Positions 13,740 to 27,173 are shown, counted from the stretch's first letter. The stretch: DNA of 64,000 bases from Casuarina equisetifolia (GCA_028551475.1 CM052355.1:6076001-6140000), one strand, 5' to 3'. Numbers and translations: made by a program. The notes: generated by a model not told the origin, from the letters alone.

Positions 13740-16049
13740 CTACAACTGGGCCACCTTTGATATGCTCTTTCGCCTCTTGATCAGCCCACCCATCAAACTG
13801 AATAAAGCTGATTTGTTTAGACAGACACCTTTCTGAATCGATTCTCCATAAATGCGCATTGCATCCTTGTATTTCCCTTGAGTACACAGCTCACTGATCT
13901 GTACAGAATAAGTCGTAGAACTCGAATCAGATTCTTCCAGAGTTCCAATGGTTGCAACAACTTGCCTCTTGTCCATTAGTGTCGACTGATCAGGTATATT
14001 TCCCATTTTTGATATTAACTCCTCTACCTTCTTGATCTCACCATCATCTGTAAGTGCACGAAGAATGGTATTATACGCATAGTTGTCAGGCCCTAATTTC
14101 TTCTCTTCCATTTCAGCAAGAAGGTCAAAAGCATCCTTAAATCTCTTTTCTTTGCAAAGGCCTGATAGTAATGTGTTGTAAGTAACTGCATCAACAGCTT
14201 TCCCTTTTGAAGTCCAAGTGTTGAAAAGCTTAAGAGCCTTCTCTAACATACCCCGTCTACAAAGCCCATAGAGAAGAATGTTACGCGTAACCTTATCTGG
14301 TTTAAATGAATTCTCAACCATTTTGTTGTGGAATTGAAAAGCTTTCTCAATTTCTCCCTGTTGGCAGCAACCATGTATTATAGTGTTGTATGTAGTTTCA
14401 TCTGGGACAATACCAATCTCTAAAAGCTCATTCAACTTCTCCACCGCCTGATCAGTTTTTCCAGATTGGCATAGACCTCCTATTATGGAATTATAGGTGA
14501 CAATGCTTGGGAGGATCCCTCTCTTCTTCATTGTATCCCAAATCTCCAAGGCTTTATCTGGCTTTTCATCCCTAAAGTATCCCATCATCAATGTTCCATA
14601 GCTTATCTCATCAATAATATAACCACGCTTACTAGCAGTAGAAAGCAGCTTATATGCTTCATCAAGCTTCTTTTCCCCACAGATTGCACATATAACGGTA
14701 TTAACGGTAACACCATCCATCTTCAAGCCTTTCCTACTCAGCTCATCCATCATTCCAAAAGCTTTCTCCATTTTTCCTGCTTTACAATACCCATTTATCA
14801 AAGTATTGTAGGTGAAACAATCAGGAGAAAGTCCACTTTCTTCCATCTTCCGAATAACATCACCGGCTTCATCCATTTTCCCTTCCTTACAAAACCACTT
14901 CACGATTATATTGTGAGTAACTGTATTCTGGCTCACTCCTCTCTCACCCATTTCCTCGACCAACTTGAGTGCATCTGAACTTCCCAGCCATTTAAAACAC
15001 CCGTCAATCAAAGTGTTATATGTAACCACATCAGGTAACAACTTCGAGTTTTCCATCTCATTTCTCAACCTCAAAGCTTCTTCAATTCTACCGTCATTAC
15101 ACCACCCCCAAATCAACATGTTATAAGTCCGAACATCAGGCAACATGTTATCCCTTGTCATCAATTCCATCAACTTCTGAGCCTCCTTCAACCACCTCAA
15201 TTTACAATACCCACAAATTAATATATTATATGTGTTGCGGTTTGGCAACAGCCCGCTATTCTTCATAGCTAGCAACAAATCTCTCGCCTCATTCAACCTG
15301 CCTTTCTTACAAAACGCGTCCAATATCGTATTATAACTCACATTATCCGGTGAACAACCAAACTTACCCATATTACCCATCAACTCCAAGGCCTCCTGAA
15401 ACTTATTCTCCAAACAGTAACCATGTATGAGAATGTTAAAACTGTTGGTATTCAAATTGACACCTAGCTTAGCCGCATCGTGAAAGACTTCCTTGCTCAA
15501 CGAGATGGAAGACGAAGTTGGATGTCTTACAAGCGCATTGAGGAGAGTGTTGCAGGTGAGCAAATTCGGGCGAAGCCGCAGCCGCTTCATCTTCTTGAAA
15601 ATCTCCACAGCTAAGTGGGGTTGCTTCAGCTGGGCGTAGGCGCCGATGGAAGTGTCAAGAAACGCTGGGGAGGGCCTGGGGAGCCTACGAGTAGGGTGGA
15701 GAATGAGGCGGTGGAGCTCGCGGTGGCGATCGGAGGCGATGAAGGAGACAAGGACGGACTTGGCATCCTTGAACTTATTGTGCGCGATGAGGGAGGGGAG
15801 GAGGAAGAGCAGGGTGTGAGGGGAGGCAGCGAGGGAAGGACAGTGAGATTGGAGGATCCTGTAGAAGGAGAGGAGGGTATTAGGGCGTGCCACTAGGGTT
15901 TTAGAGGAAAGGAGCGAATGGAGAGTGGGCTCCGTCAGGTGGGGAATGTAGGCGTTTAAGGAATCGAGGGCAGCGTCCGAGGAGGTTAGGATTCTGGTTA
16001 GGGTTTGGAGTAGTTGGGATTGGTTTGCTGTTGAGGTTGGGGCGTTCAT
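13740..16049 (-). CDS. P-class pentatricopeptide repeat protein
   Basis: PPR proteins bind organellar RNA in a sequence-specific way and act in its editing, splicing, stability or translation. This is one uninterrupted 769-residue frame, as in most plant PPR genes. About 16 consecutive 35-residue motifs run from roughly residue 120 to 690. They are recognisable by recurring VTYNTLI.G.CK.G....A and end-of-motif G..PD. No E, DYW or SMR domain follows, so it is P class; the C-terminus ends in a Lys/Arg-rich segment (IKRRKSISKVAQL). From memory, the N-terminal SQLLQTLTRILTSS and the C-terminus resemble Arabidopsis At2g16880, but this was not searched. A mitochondrial or plastid transit peptide is expected but not obvious. 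The ATG at 16049 was chosen as the first in-frame Met. The gene is head-to-head with the AllA-like gene. Confidence 0.95.
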   Translation of the reverse strand: MNAPTSTANQSQLLQTLTRILTSSDAALDSLNAYIPHLTEPTLHSLLSSKTLVARPNTLLSFYRILQSHCPSLAASPHTLLFLLPSLIAHNKFKDAKSVLVSFIASDRHRELHRLILHPTRRLPRPSPAFLDTSIGAYAQLKQPHLAVEIFKKMKRLRLRPNLLTCNTLLNALVRHPTSSSISLSKEVFHDAAKLGVNLNTNSFNILIHGYCLENKFQEALELMGNMGKFGCSPDNVSYNTILDAFCKKGRLNEARDLLLAMKNSGLLPNRNTYNILICGYCKLRWLKEAQKLMELMTRDNMLPDVRTYNMLIWGWCNDGRIEEALRLRNEMENSKLLPDVVTYNTLIDGCFKWLGSSDALKLVEEMGERGVSQNTVTHNIIVKWFCKEGKMDEAGDVIRKMEESGLSPDCFTYNTLINGYCKAGKMEKAFGMMDELSRKGLKMDGVTVNTVICAICGEKKLDEAYKLLSTASKRGYIIDEISYGTLMMGYFRDEKPDKALEIWDTMKKRGILPSIVTYNSIIGGLCQSGKTDQAVEKLNELLEIGIVPDETTYNTIIHGCCQQGEIEKAFQFHNKMVENSFKPDKVTRNILLYGLCRRGMLEKALKLFNTWTSKGKAVDAVTYNTLLSGLCKEKRFKDAFDLLAEMEEKKLGPDNYAYNTILRALTDDGEIKKVEELISKMGNIPDQSTLMDKRQVVATIGTLEESDSSSTTYSVQISELCTQGKYKDAMRIYGESIQKGVCLNKSALFSLMGGLIKRRKSISKVAQL

Positions 16050-16372
16050 GGCGTCCCTCGGCGTCGTTTAGGGTTTGGCATTCGACGACGACTCTCTGCG
16101 AGACTCAGAGGGAGTCCGTCCAGGAGTTTGTCAGAAAGGATGGGGAAGAAGGAACAAGCAAACGACAACGTTTCCGTCATTACCAAAACGGTGCGTCGTC
16201 TGTGGGATAATATTGACATTAAGAATACGTCGCGTCGTGGAACGTAGGGGTCAGGACCGTCGTCACGTCAAGATCTGGAAGGAATCGAATAGCTTAGGCA
16301 GCGTCACGTTAGCGGTGGCATTTGATCCTATTTCTGCTTCCCCTGCCGAAGCATAGCCAAAGGGTGGGGGAA
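16050..16372. promoter_or_regulatory. compact bidirectional intergenic region
   Basis: Only 323 bp separate the PPR start codon (-) from the AllA-like start codon (+), so both leaders and promoters must fit here. A telo-box-like TTTAGGGTTT lies at about 16067-16076, next to the PPR start, a motif common upstream of plant housekeeping genes. No clear TATA box is seen on either strand. Confidence 0.6.
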
Positions 16373-18324
16373 ATGGGTGGCTCAGAAGATTCAAAGCCGG
16401 TGGCTGAGGTGGTAGAGCTGAAGCCAATCGAAGCAACTCCGGCGAGCTTCGAGGAGTACGGCCAAGTCATCGAGGCTTCCCCTGATGGCGCCGAGTTCGG
16501 ACCCCAAGATGCTCAACTCGACCTCAGCCGTGGCATTCCCAGGTATGATTACCAATATCATTCTCTCTTCCGTTTTATTGCCCACCATTTTTAACCCTGC
16601 TGTCATCCATGAGTTGGTCCAACAAGGACTGGGAGATCAGTGAAACCTCTTATGAACCTAGTCTTAAGTAGACTGAAGAAATTAGGCGTCAAACGGGTTT
16701 CTTATGAAATGTTAGCCATTGTTTGAAATCAAGTGATGATGAAATTGCCATTTTTAGAGGATTTTGTGATGGGAGATTTATATTTCCAGGTTTTATATCA
16801 TGCATCTTGAAAGCCGACCTCTGAAGTTCTCCGCAATTACACATCACGCAAGTGTAACCCAGTGCCTCGGTTCAGTCGGTTGTCATGTTTGGTATCTTGG
16901 GGTTGCTAAGCCATCTATTGTGGAGGATAGAGAAGAAGTTGAGGATTACACCAACAGGAACATTGTGCAGTCTCGTTGTGGTCATTTCTACGTGCCTCCT
17001 GCGGTCGAGGGTGTCCGTGTTTTCAGAGTTACGGGACCTAAATTTCTTAAGCTGAATAGGGGGACATGGCATGCGGGGCCGCTGTTTAAGGCCGATACGA
17101 TGGACTTCTACAATTTGGAATTGAGCAATACCAATGTGAGTTCTTTCTATTTATCTCTGCTAGCCTAATCTGGATTTTATACGTACTTTAGTGCATTTGC
17201 TAATGCTACTTCGGAGTTTGATCATTGATGTCCATTCTTTTATTTCCTAGATTAGCTCTAAGACTTTTCTAAGTTCTATCCCATCAAAAAGTTAGAGGAT
17301 ACTAATGTTTACTAATGTTCCCTCCCCTGGTCCGGTAACATCCTATTAGAATGCTAAACACAAGTTTAGCAATAATTTAATTGTTTCAATAAATTTATTA
17401 CAGCTTTGGAAAGTCAATGTTACATATGTAATGATTCCAAATTAAATAATTTGAAACCTGCAAATAGATTAAAGTCTTTTGGCAAAGTGACTACGAATTA
17501 TAACAAATAATATTAGAGCTAAAAGTGGTATAGACAACCACTTTATCATAAGGACTAGACCTATTAGTGGCCTACTAATTATTTCATTTGGGTCAGTTAT
17601 GTTTGAATTTTTTTGTACATGTATCTGTGCATGTTTTTTTATGTGGATTAGGTTCAAGTACTCATTCCCATGCCTTTGCTTTGGATGTAAGTTTGCCAAA
17701 AAACATGCACTCGGGTGAGTTAGTTTATTAAGTTGACGTTGGTTGCCCATTGTATAGAGTGATTTAGTAGTTAGTTCTGAATCCGTGGTTGGTATGCTAA
17801 ATGAAATGGACTTGTTCTTTATGGGCATTTGTTAAGTAGAATATCTGGATTCACTTATCTAGCACTAAAAGGGGAAAGGTGAAATCATTGTATATTTGAA
17901 CGACGCTCCTATTGTTTCTGAGTCTGCCAACAAGCTTCTGAACCTCTCTGTTCTGTGATGGGATTTCATTGTCCCAAAGGCCTTCTCCAGTGCTCTGTTC
18001 CCGAGTACCCTATAAAAAGAGTACTGTAAAGGCTCGTTCGAGTTTTTTTTTTTTTTTTAAACATGTTTGTAAGGAAATAGTGAATCAAGGTAAGCTGAAT
18101 ATTCTAACATCCTCTCACAATTACTGTAAGGTAAAATTGTGTTCATGTTAAGTTATAAGCAATGTAAAATATTATAATGTATTGGACATGATGAATTTGT
18201 GCATGCGCATGCATACATCTATACCAATGGATGTTTAGTAATTGTTTCTCTTCTGCAGGTGGTGGATCACACACAGCACAACTTCGTCAAGGAAAACGGA
18301 GTGCTTTTTTCCATCATTGAATAG
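16373..18324 (+). CDS. ureidoglycolate lyase (AllA)-like cupin-fold protein
   Basis: Exons are 16373-16542, 16790-17135 and 18259-18324. Phases match at both GT-AG introns and give 193 residues. The protein fits the AllA / ureidoglycolate hydrolase family (PF04115), a small cupin-like fold. Bacterial AllA cleaves ureidoglycolate to glyoxylate and urea in allantoin breakdown. The recognisable core is in exon 2: HASVTQCLGSVG, WYLGVAKP, FYVPPAVEGVRVFRV and LNRGTWHAGPLF. In plants the main ureidoglycolate-degrading enzyme is an unrelated amidohydrolase (UAH), so the plant AllA-like role is uncertain; purine-ureide catabolism is only an inference. The terminal exon is short (VVDHTQHNFVKENG then SIIE) behind a 1.1-kb intron. 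Its start lies 323 bp from the divergent PPR gene. The ATG was chosen because MGGSEDSKP opens the frame after an in-frame gap. Confidence 0.88.
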
Positions 18325-18833
18325 TTTCTATTTTTGTTTTAACATCGGCTGCTGCTGCTGCCGCCGTTACTCCAAATTATGTGTTTTATAATAAGAATTC
18401 TCTCACAGTAGATGAAGGGCATGATCTGAATAGCTCAACTCCCATAGTGTAGATCTTGCTTTCTTGTTCCCATTTTTCAAACCCATTCAATCTTTCATTA
18501 TCGATGCCAAGTGGCATATATATTGAAGGTCTAAGTTTTAATCCAAAAGATTGATATGAGAGGAGGAGTAATCAACTCTACTTATGTGGCTAGGGATCTC
18601 AATCTATCTTCTCCATGTAGGAGCAAGCCTTGTTTGTAACATTCTCTGTCATGTAAATTTACATTGTCCAATCAAGTAGCATATATGTTATATGTTTAGG
18701 TTCCAACTTATAAGATCATTGAATGAGATAAATAACTAGCTTTGCTTCTATGGCTAGAAGGCTAAAAATCTCCATTTGCCTTGCTAATTTGAGAGGAAGT
18801 CTTATTCTTTGACATATCAAGAGAATAACGTAT
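18325..18833. other. 3' flank of the AllA-like gene
   Basis: Includes the probable 3' UTR, with a short CTG/CCG-rich run near 18349-18368. No other feature was seen before the retrotransposon target site. Confidence 0.5.
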
Positions 18834-18838
18834 GCAAG
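18834..18838. repeat. target site duplication, left copy
   Basis: GCAAG immediately outside the left LTR; identical to the 5 bases outside the right LTR. A 5-bp duplication is the normal size for copia integrases. Confidence 0.9.
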
Positions 18839-19052
18839 TAAAGAAAAAGTTAAAGGTAATAATGAACATACACAGTGGGATTGGTGAAGCACCGAGTGTT
18901 GTGTATTCACAATTTCTTAAAGAATTATTTGTGCTTTACAAGTTAAGTGCATGAAGAATGAAAGCTAAGTTAACATGGGCCTATATATGGATCTCGGCCC
19001 AACAACAACATTACAACTAAATAAAAGCCCCAAAGTACCATACATTTTAACA
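18839..19052 (-). repeat. 3' LTR of the copia element
   Basis: About 214 bp, matching 24057-24284 through shared stretches such as CAATTTCTTAAAGA, GTGCTTTACAAGTTA and GGCCTATATATGGATCT. It lacks about 13 bp present in the other LTR. Its element-inner edge abuts the polypurine tract. Confidence 0.9.
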
Positions 19053-19066
19053 CTCCCCTTCAAGCT
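19053..19066 (-). other. polypurine tract
   Basis: On the minus strand the sequence reads GCTTGAAGGGGAG immediately before the LTR start TGTTAAAATG. This is the usual plant copia junction for plus-strand DNA priming. Confidence 0.85.
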
Positions 19067-20600
19067 TGGAGTATAAATTAAAAATACTCCAAGCTTAGAT
19101 AGAAGATGTTGGTGTTGTAGGCTACATAATGCTTTAGTAAACATATTTACGGGATGTTCTCGCATATTTACATATTTAATCTTGATAATCACTCACTTAA
19201 TCTTATCAGGAATAAAGTGACAATCCACTTTAATGTGCTTCATCTTCTGATGATACGTTGGGTTAGCAACTATATGCATAGTTGTCTTATTGTCACAATG
19301 AAGTGATACTGGTTGAGGGAGAATGGTACCAAGGTCTTGAAACAAGCCAAGAAGCCATATGACCTCGCAAACTATATATCCTATGACTCTATATTCTAAT
19401 TCAGCTTATCATCGTGAGATTGTCAGTTGCTTTTTAATTACCCATGATACTAATGAATTACCTAATTTTATATAGTACCCTGTTAAACATTTACGTGTCA
19501 TAGGGCAAGTCACATAATCATAATCACAAAAGGCTCTGAGTTGTAGCTTCAATGATAAGGAAAATCCTAAGGCTAGGTGTACCTTTAAGGTATCTCAAAA
19601 CTCTCATAGCCACATCCATATGTGAATACTTTAAAGCATGAGTGAATTCGCTTAGATGTTGAACGGCGAAGCTAATGTCCAAACATGTATGTCTCAAGTA
19701 CATTAATCTTCTAAACACTCGTTGATATGGAGCAAAATCTGGAAAAAGAAATAGGTCATCCTTCTTATCAAGATCTCCCTTGTCATACTTAAGGGTGGTT
19801 AATTTAAAACCTTGTTCTATAAGTGATAGTAAGTTTTGATCCTGCACGTCCTACCTTTGAAATGAGCTCCAAGACATTTCCACCAACTTAGGTAGATCCC
19901 TCCTAGTGAGCGGGCAATCTCAATGCCAAGAAAATATTTACATTGTTCAAAATCCTTTATATGGAAATTTGAATTTAAATGTTGTTTAAATTTTGAAATA
20001 GAATACATATTGTTCATAGTAATAAGAATATCATCAACATAAAAAATAATTATGATAAAAGAATCTTTAATGTGTCGAGTAAAAACCACATAATCATGTA
20101 AAAATTGTATGAATCTTGTAATAAAAAGAGCTTTTGTAAGCTTAGCATACCATTGTCTTAAAACTTGCCTCAGTTTATATAATGACTTCCATAAGTGGCA
20201 GTGTTATCTCCCTCTAACAGAAAAAACCATGCAGCAACTGCATATAGATTTCTTCCACTAAGTCACCATGCAAGAAAGCATTATGAACATCTAATTGATG
20301 CAAATCCCAATGTCTAATGGTGGCAATACTAATCATTGATCGAATTGCCATTGACTTTGCAAACTAGTGACTAAGTTTCATCATAATCAATCTCTTCACG
20401 CTATGTATAACCTTTGGCTACCAACCAAGCCTTATAATGCTTAATAGTTCTATCAACGTGGTACTTTATCTTGTACACCCACTTGCAACTAATAGCTCTA
20501 CGCTTAAGTGGTAGTGGGATAACATCCCATGTGTGATTGGCCTCAAGGGCCTTGAGCTCTCTATTCATTGCTTTAACCCAACAATTGTCCGTAAATGCCT
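19060..20600 (-). pseudogene. copia reverse transcriptase and RNase H remnant
   Basis: Minus-strand fragments carry the reverse transcriptase catalytic motif YVDD (about 20030-20041, context FYVDDILITMNN) and the downstream KYFLGIEIAR block. A connection segment has LMYLRHTCLDISFAVQ and VLRYLKGTP near 19590-19720. RNase H residues (HCDNKTTMHI, then KHIKVDCHFI) lie around 19200-19300. The pieces are in different frames separated by stops, so this is a dead pol gene. Confidence 0.9.
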
Positions 20601-21339
20601 AATCATAGGTCTAAGGTTCAATTACCTTAAAGATAAAAGCAATGAAACGTTGATAATGTGAGAGGAAAAGGTTTAAGGAAACTTGATTTGAAATGGGATA
20701 TTAGTTATTTAACCCTATAGAGGTGGTTGAACATAAATAGTCAACGATCCAAATAGGAGGTCTTATGGGCCTAGATGATTATCTGGGTTCTAGAGGTGTG
20801 GTTGTTCTAGAAAAGACTCAGGTACTAAAATGAGTGGCTAATGTGGAATGACTATAGGAGGGCTTTGAGCTAAAGAAGATTGGGACATTATATCTAGAAG
20901 TGTATTTATAGGAAGATCAAGTTGAATGTGTATGGTCTCCTAAGATGATGGCTTTGAAAGTCCTAGTAAAGGTTCTAGTGCAACAGGTAACAAATTGTCC
21001 ACCTAAGCATTGTTCTGCCTAGGTAGCTGCTAGTCCAATGACTAATCATGGATAGTATATGGAGAATGACCACTAGAAAAAGGGAATTCGTATTAATAGA
21101 ATACGACATCACGGCTTACAAAAAGTTTGCTACTCTCAAGGTCAAAGACTTTGTAACCCTTTTGAAGTGAAGGGTAACTAAAAAGAAACATAAGGAGTTG
21201 CCCTAGGAGTAAACTTATCCTTGGGTTGAATGATACTGACATGACATCTATAGCCGAAGACTTGTAAAGGTCTAATGTAAGTAGCTTGCCATATAAGAGT
21301 TCAAAGGAGGACCTATTTCCAAGTTTGACACTTGGTCAT

Positions 21340-21537
21340 CGATTAATTAGGTATATAACTGTAAAAATGCACTGCCCCAAAACCGAGCATGTATATGAGC
21401 TTGAAATAACAAGGCTCGTGTTACTTCTAACAAATGGTGGTGTTTATATTTTACAACCCCATTTTGCTGAAATGTGTAAATGCACAAGCTTTCGTGGATG
21501 ATTTCACAAGATGCAAGAAAAAAAGAGCATGCAACGG

Positions 21538-21568
<31 letters not shown>

Positions 21569-21610
21569 AATACCATTATCTGAGCCGATGCATTTAATCA
21601 TGATACCATA
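21340..21610 (-). pseudogene. copia integrase core remnant
   Basis: The DDE-integrase landmark SDNGIEF is followed by a 28-base poly-A run on the + strand (21538-21565), read as poly-Phe on the minus strand. Beyond it comes YTFQQNGVVKYKHHHLLEVT and RALLFQA. Copia integrases normally read QNGVVERKH, and the Glu is catalytic; here it is Lys, so the enzyme would be inactive even without the frame breaks. Confidence 0.85.
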
Positions 21611-22889
21611 TTGAGTTTGGATAACAAAAATAAAGGACTAAATGGTAGGAAATACTTGGCTCTTAAAACTTAATAAAAAGGTTTATATCACACGTAAAAA
21701 ATCATCAACAACAGTTAAAAAATAACGTGAGCCATCATGATTTAGGACATTGTGAGAGCCCTATAAATTCATATGGACTAAATCAAATATTGCTTGACTA
21801 AAGGAATGATGTTGCAGAAAAATGAGTCAAGTTTGTTTTGCCAAAGGATGTACAAAGTATGAAAAATATTTAAGACATTGAATATTTTGTCCATTTGCAA
21901 AATAATTTGATTGAGAATTATGCCCAAGTCAGCAATGTCATAAATTATAATTTATGCTTTCATTCATACTAGAAGGACTATATATAACATTACTTAAATT
22001 ATTCATGTTCATATAAGCCAAAAATGAATGGACAATATGCAAAAAAAATCAATACAATGTGGTAAGTCGTCTAAAGTGAGTTGCAAAAAATACAATTCTT
22101 GTATAGCTCTACCTAATGTGATCACCTACTCAATCAAATGGTCCTGCAAATACAAAATTTATCGAAAAAAATAACAATGCAATTGTAGTCAAATGATATT
22201 TTTTTTATGGATAAAATGTTAAATTTAAGGTGAGGAAACTTAATTGTGTGGATCATGCATGTCTTATGTGGGTAGAATAAATACATGTGTCATTAAGCAA
22301 CTTAATAGATAACAATTGGGATCCACATGAATAAATGGAATGTAAATTTCTTAAATCACACATAACATAACATAGTTGCTAACACCTAAGTTTATAATTC
22401 ATGAATGCTTAAAATGAGGAGATTAAGGGTCAATGCCCATACCTGTAAATCTCCCTTCAAGATAAGAGGGTTCAGATGGTGGCCATGTCTAGTACTACTC
22501 TAACATTCTTTATAGCTGCTCCATTGTGAAAGTAGGAGAAAGAATGGCTTAACCCAATGGTTGCATTGTGAATCCAGCAAAGACTAAGTTGGGGCTTGTT
22601 GTCATTCCTTACTTATGAGTAGAACTAGGAAAGCCGTGAGCCATATAAGGATTATATCCCATTTGTAGCCCAAAGCCCACATAGTAGGCCTATGGTATCA
22701 TAGACCCAACATGCTGAGAGAGATTGTCTCATCCTAACAAGAAAACCAACAAAGTTGGTCATTCCCGCCAATGTTGATTCTAGCTTTTGTGATGCGTAAT
22801 CAACTCTAAAATGTGTTTGAGTTGAAAAGCTTGACTTCCCCCTTGTTTCCCCTTTGTTTCCTCCTTTCCTATAAGCACCTAACCAAGAG

Positions 22890-22965
22890 AAAAACCTACC
22901 AACTAGTAGCATTTATCTCTGGTGTGTCTCAATTTGTGACAATGGGAAAAGCACACAGGTTTCCC
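22890..22965 (-). pseudogene. gag zinc-knuckle remnant
   Basis: On the minus strand one frame reads CFSHCHKLRHTRDKCY and then hits a stop. This matches the copia gag CCHC knuckle, apart from a displaced or lost first Cys. The remaining gag region up to the primer-binding site has no long frame. Confidence 0.6.
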
Positions 22966-24040
22966 TTTGGGGTCAATTTTGAGGCTAGCTCCGATTGTAG
23001 TGGGTGAAAAGAGATTCTGGCTATGGAAAGAAGCAGCCAAGACAACTCTTTCTTAAGCTTTATGTTCATACTCCCTATTTTTATATTAATGTTTATCTTT
23101 CTTTGCAAGATTAAAGGTATTATCTACATCTAGAATAAGGTCCTTGGAGAGTATATTGGTGCAAAAATTCTAGAAGTCTTATGGTAAGCCAAGCAAGAAG
23201 TCCATAAGATTATGCTTGATGGTGTGACTCTCCAAGTGTTCATTCACATGATAGGTACATCCACCACATTTGCAGTGTACATAAGGATCCACCATTTAAA
23301 TCTCAAGCCATAAGTTGAAGAGATTAGTGTAGTAATTGGTCACATTAACTCCAAAGGACTGATTCTCACATTGTTTTTACTGAAGATTATATCTTTGGGT
23401 TAAGGTAAGTCTTCCAGAATGCAACTTAAAGGCATCCCATGTTTTTTTACATCATTGATATGAGTTACATAGATAATATGTTCTCTATCTACCAATTTTT
23501 TAAACCAACTCACAAAAGCATAATGGTTTTGATCCCATATGGCCTATTTTTCAATGTCTTTCTTTGGTCGTGGGAAGCTACCATTAACGTACCCCCACTT
23601 GTTTTTCCTAATCAACTAGTTCTTGACCTACCAACTCTAAATGTCATAATTCAAGTCATCCTTGAGTTTTTTAGTAGACAAAGGAACTCTAGGCATATCA
23701 GTGGCAAACAAGTAGTAGGGATCTTAATAAGGGTTTTGATGTGGTGTTTGTTCAATGGAAGAGGAAGCCATCTTGGGTATGTGTAAATAAGAGATGTAAG
23801 TGAGGTTGAGGTTATCTAAAGTCTAAGGAACAATTAGAAGGTTGGTGAGATGCCTTTTCTCAATAGTGAAATGACTACAAATTTGAGTTCCTTTGCAAGT
23901 AAAATGTCAGAGCAACCTAACACTATTTCTATTATGTTAGAAATGCCATTGTCCATAAGTAAGTAAAGGTAAACTGAAAACAACAAAAGTTTGAACATAA
24001 AAGAGAAAGTAGGAGATGGTGAAGAAAGCTTACACCTTAA

Positions 24041-24056
24041 CCTGGCTTTAATATCA
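24041..24056 (-). other. primer-binding site
   Basis: The minus strand reads TGATATTAAAGCCAGG directly after the 5' LTR. This is a mutated form of the initiator-Met tRNA-complementary copia PBS (TGGTATCAGAGC). Confidence 0.8.
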
Positions 24057-24284
24057 TGAAGAAAAAGCTGAAGGCAACAAGGAACGTACATAGTGGGAGT
24101 GGTGAGAGCCATTTTGGTGAAACACTAATTGTTGTGTATTACAATTTCTTAAAGATTTATATGTGCTTTACAAGTTATGTACACAAAGAATGAAAGCTAA
24201 GTTAACTAAGGCCTATATATGGATCTTGGCGCAACAACAACATTACAACTAGATAAAGGCCCTATTGCCCCGTACATTTTAACA
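24057..24284 (-). repeat. 5' LTR of the copia element
   Basis: 228 bp, starting TGTTAAAATGTACGG on the minus strand and ending in CA at the PBS. It contains TATATA (GGCCTATATATGG in the + reading), a possible LTR promoter element. Confidence 0.9.
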
Positions 24285-24289
24285 GCAAG
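24285..24289. repeat. target site duplication, right copy
   Basis: GCAAG, identical to 18834-18838. Confidence 0.9.
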
Positions 24290-25011
24290 CTATCAAGTCA
24301 AGTTGCAAGTTAACTCTAATTATCATTTGTGACAAACACAAGTTTTAACTCAAAATATTAATTTAATAAAATAAATAATTGCCTCGTTTATATGGTCAAA
24401 AATTTCTGTGTGCCCTCCCAACGTAGGACAAGGTCTTATTCTTGACATTTCACTCTCTTGACCTCCTACAATGTGTTAATTTTCACGGCTTCACAGAGCG
24501 ACGATGAAAGCAAGTTCCTCTTTTGAACTTGGGGAAACTAATTAAGTGCTGCAAGCTAAGAGCATCGTTAATGTGCCCTGTTCTTTTTCTTATAATGAGG
24601 TAGAATTTCATCTCACGAAAAACCATCATAGTCCCCATGCGGAGTCACGGGCCATAGGAATTTTAGAAGTAAAAATGGGAAAATTAGAGGATAATGATCC
24701 AAAAAATTCCAATTGGACTTTTTTTATTTAAAGATTATATTGGAACCGTCTCAGGATTAGATTGTTCAAGTGTTAAAAATGTTTTTTTTTTGTTCTATTC
24801 CCGGATTTAAAATTTAAATGTAGTTTTACTTTTACGCATAATTCTAGCGAACGTGTCATCATCTAGACTATCTGAACTGCGACATAAATCTACAACCGTC
24901 GGATTCGCCAGGCAGACAATGCAAAAATGATTTAAAAAAGAATAAGGACAAAACCGTAATAACGACCCAATAACGATACCCCCGAATTCATGTAAGCATC
25001 GAGGCGGGGCC

Positions 25012-25021
25012 TATATATATA
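25012..25021 (+). promoter_or_regulatory. TATA box of the RPS23 gene
   Basis: CTATATATATAG about 125 bp upstream of the ATG at 25146, in otherwise gene-free DNA (24290-25145) that serves as the RPS23 promoter. Confidence 0.65.
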
Positions 25022-25060
25022 GTACATACAGAACTAAAGAATGCCAGTGCTCCGTCATAT

Positions 25061-25070
25061 CTAGGGTTTT
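25061..25070 (+). promoter_or_regulatory. telo-box in the RPS23 leader
   Basis: CTAGGGTTTT, the reverse of AAACCCTAG. Telo-boxes are a known feature of plant ribosomal-protein and translation-factor promoters near the transcription start. Confidence 0.6.
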
Positions 25071-25145
25071 ACGAGGCGGCGCCTGTAATCTGCCTCAGCT
25101 CCTGATCCCCTTTGCTGCAGCCGAGGAACTTCTCATCCGATCATC

Positions 25146-27173
<2,028 letters not shown>

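Larger units (their letters stand above)
18839..24284 (-). mobile_element. decayed Ty1/copia LTR retrotransposon
   Basis: A structurally complete element of about 5.4 kb lies in minus orientation. It has two related terminal repeats (18839-19052 and 24057-24284), each ending in the minus-strand start TGTTAAAATGTA. Both are flanked by the same 5-bp sequence GCAAG (18834-18838 and 24285-24289). A primer-binding site lies inside the right LTR and a polypurine tract inside the left LTR. Inside, in copia order (gag zinc knuckle, integrase, reverse transcriptase, RNase H), are broken coding remnants with many stops and shifts. The LTRs differ at many positions, roughly 80-85% alike by eye, so the insertion is old. 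It cannot encode working proteins. Confidence 0.95.

Noticed and set aside
15615-15896. Gly/Glu-rich frame on the plus strand inside the PPR gene
   Set aside because: Antisense shadow of the GC-richer 5' part of the PPR coding sequence.
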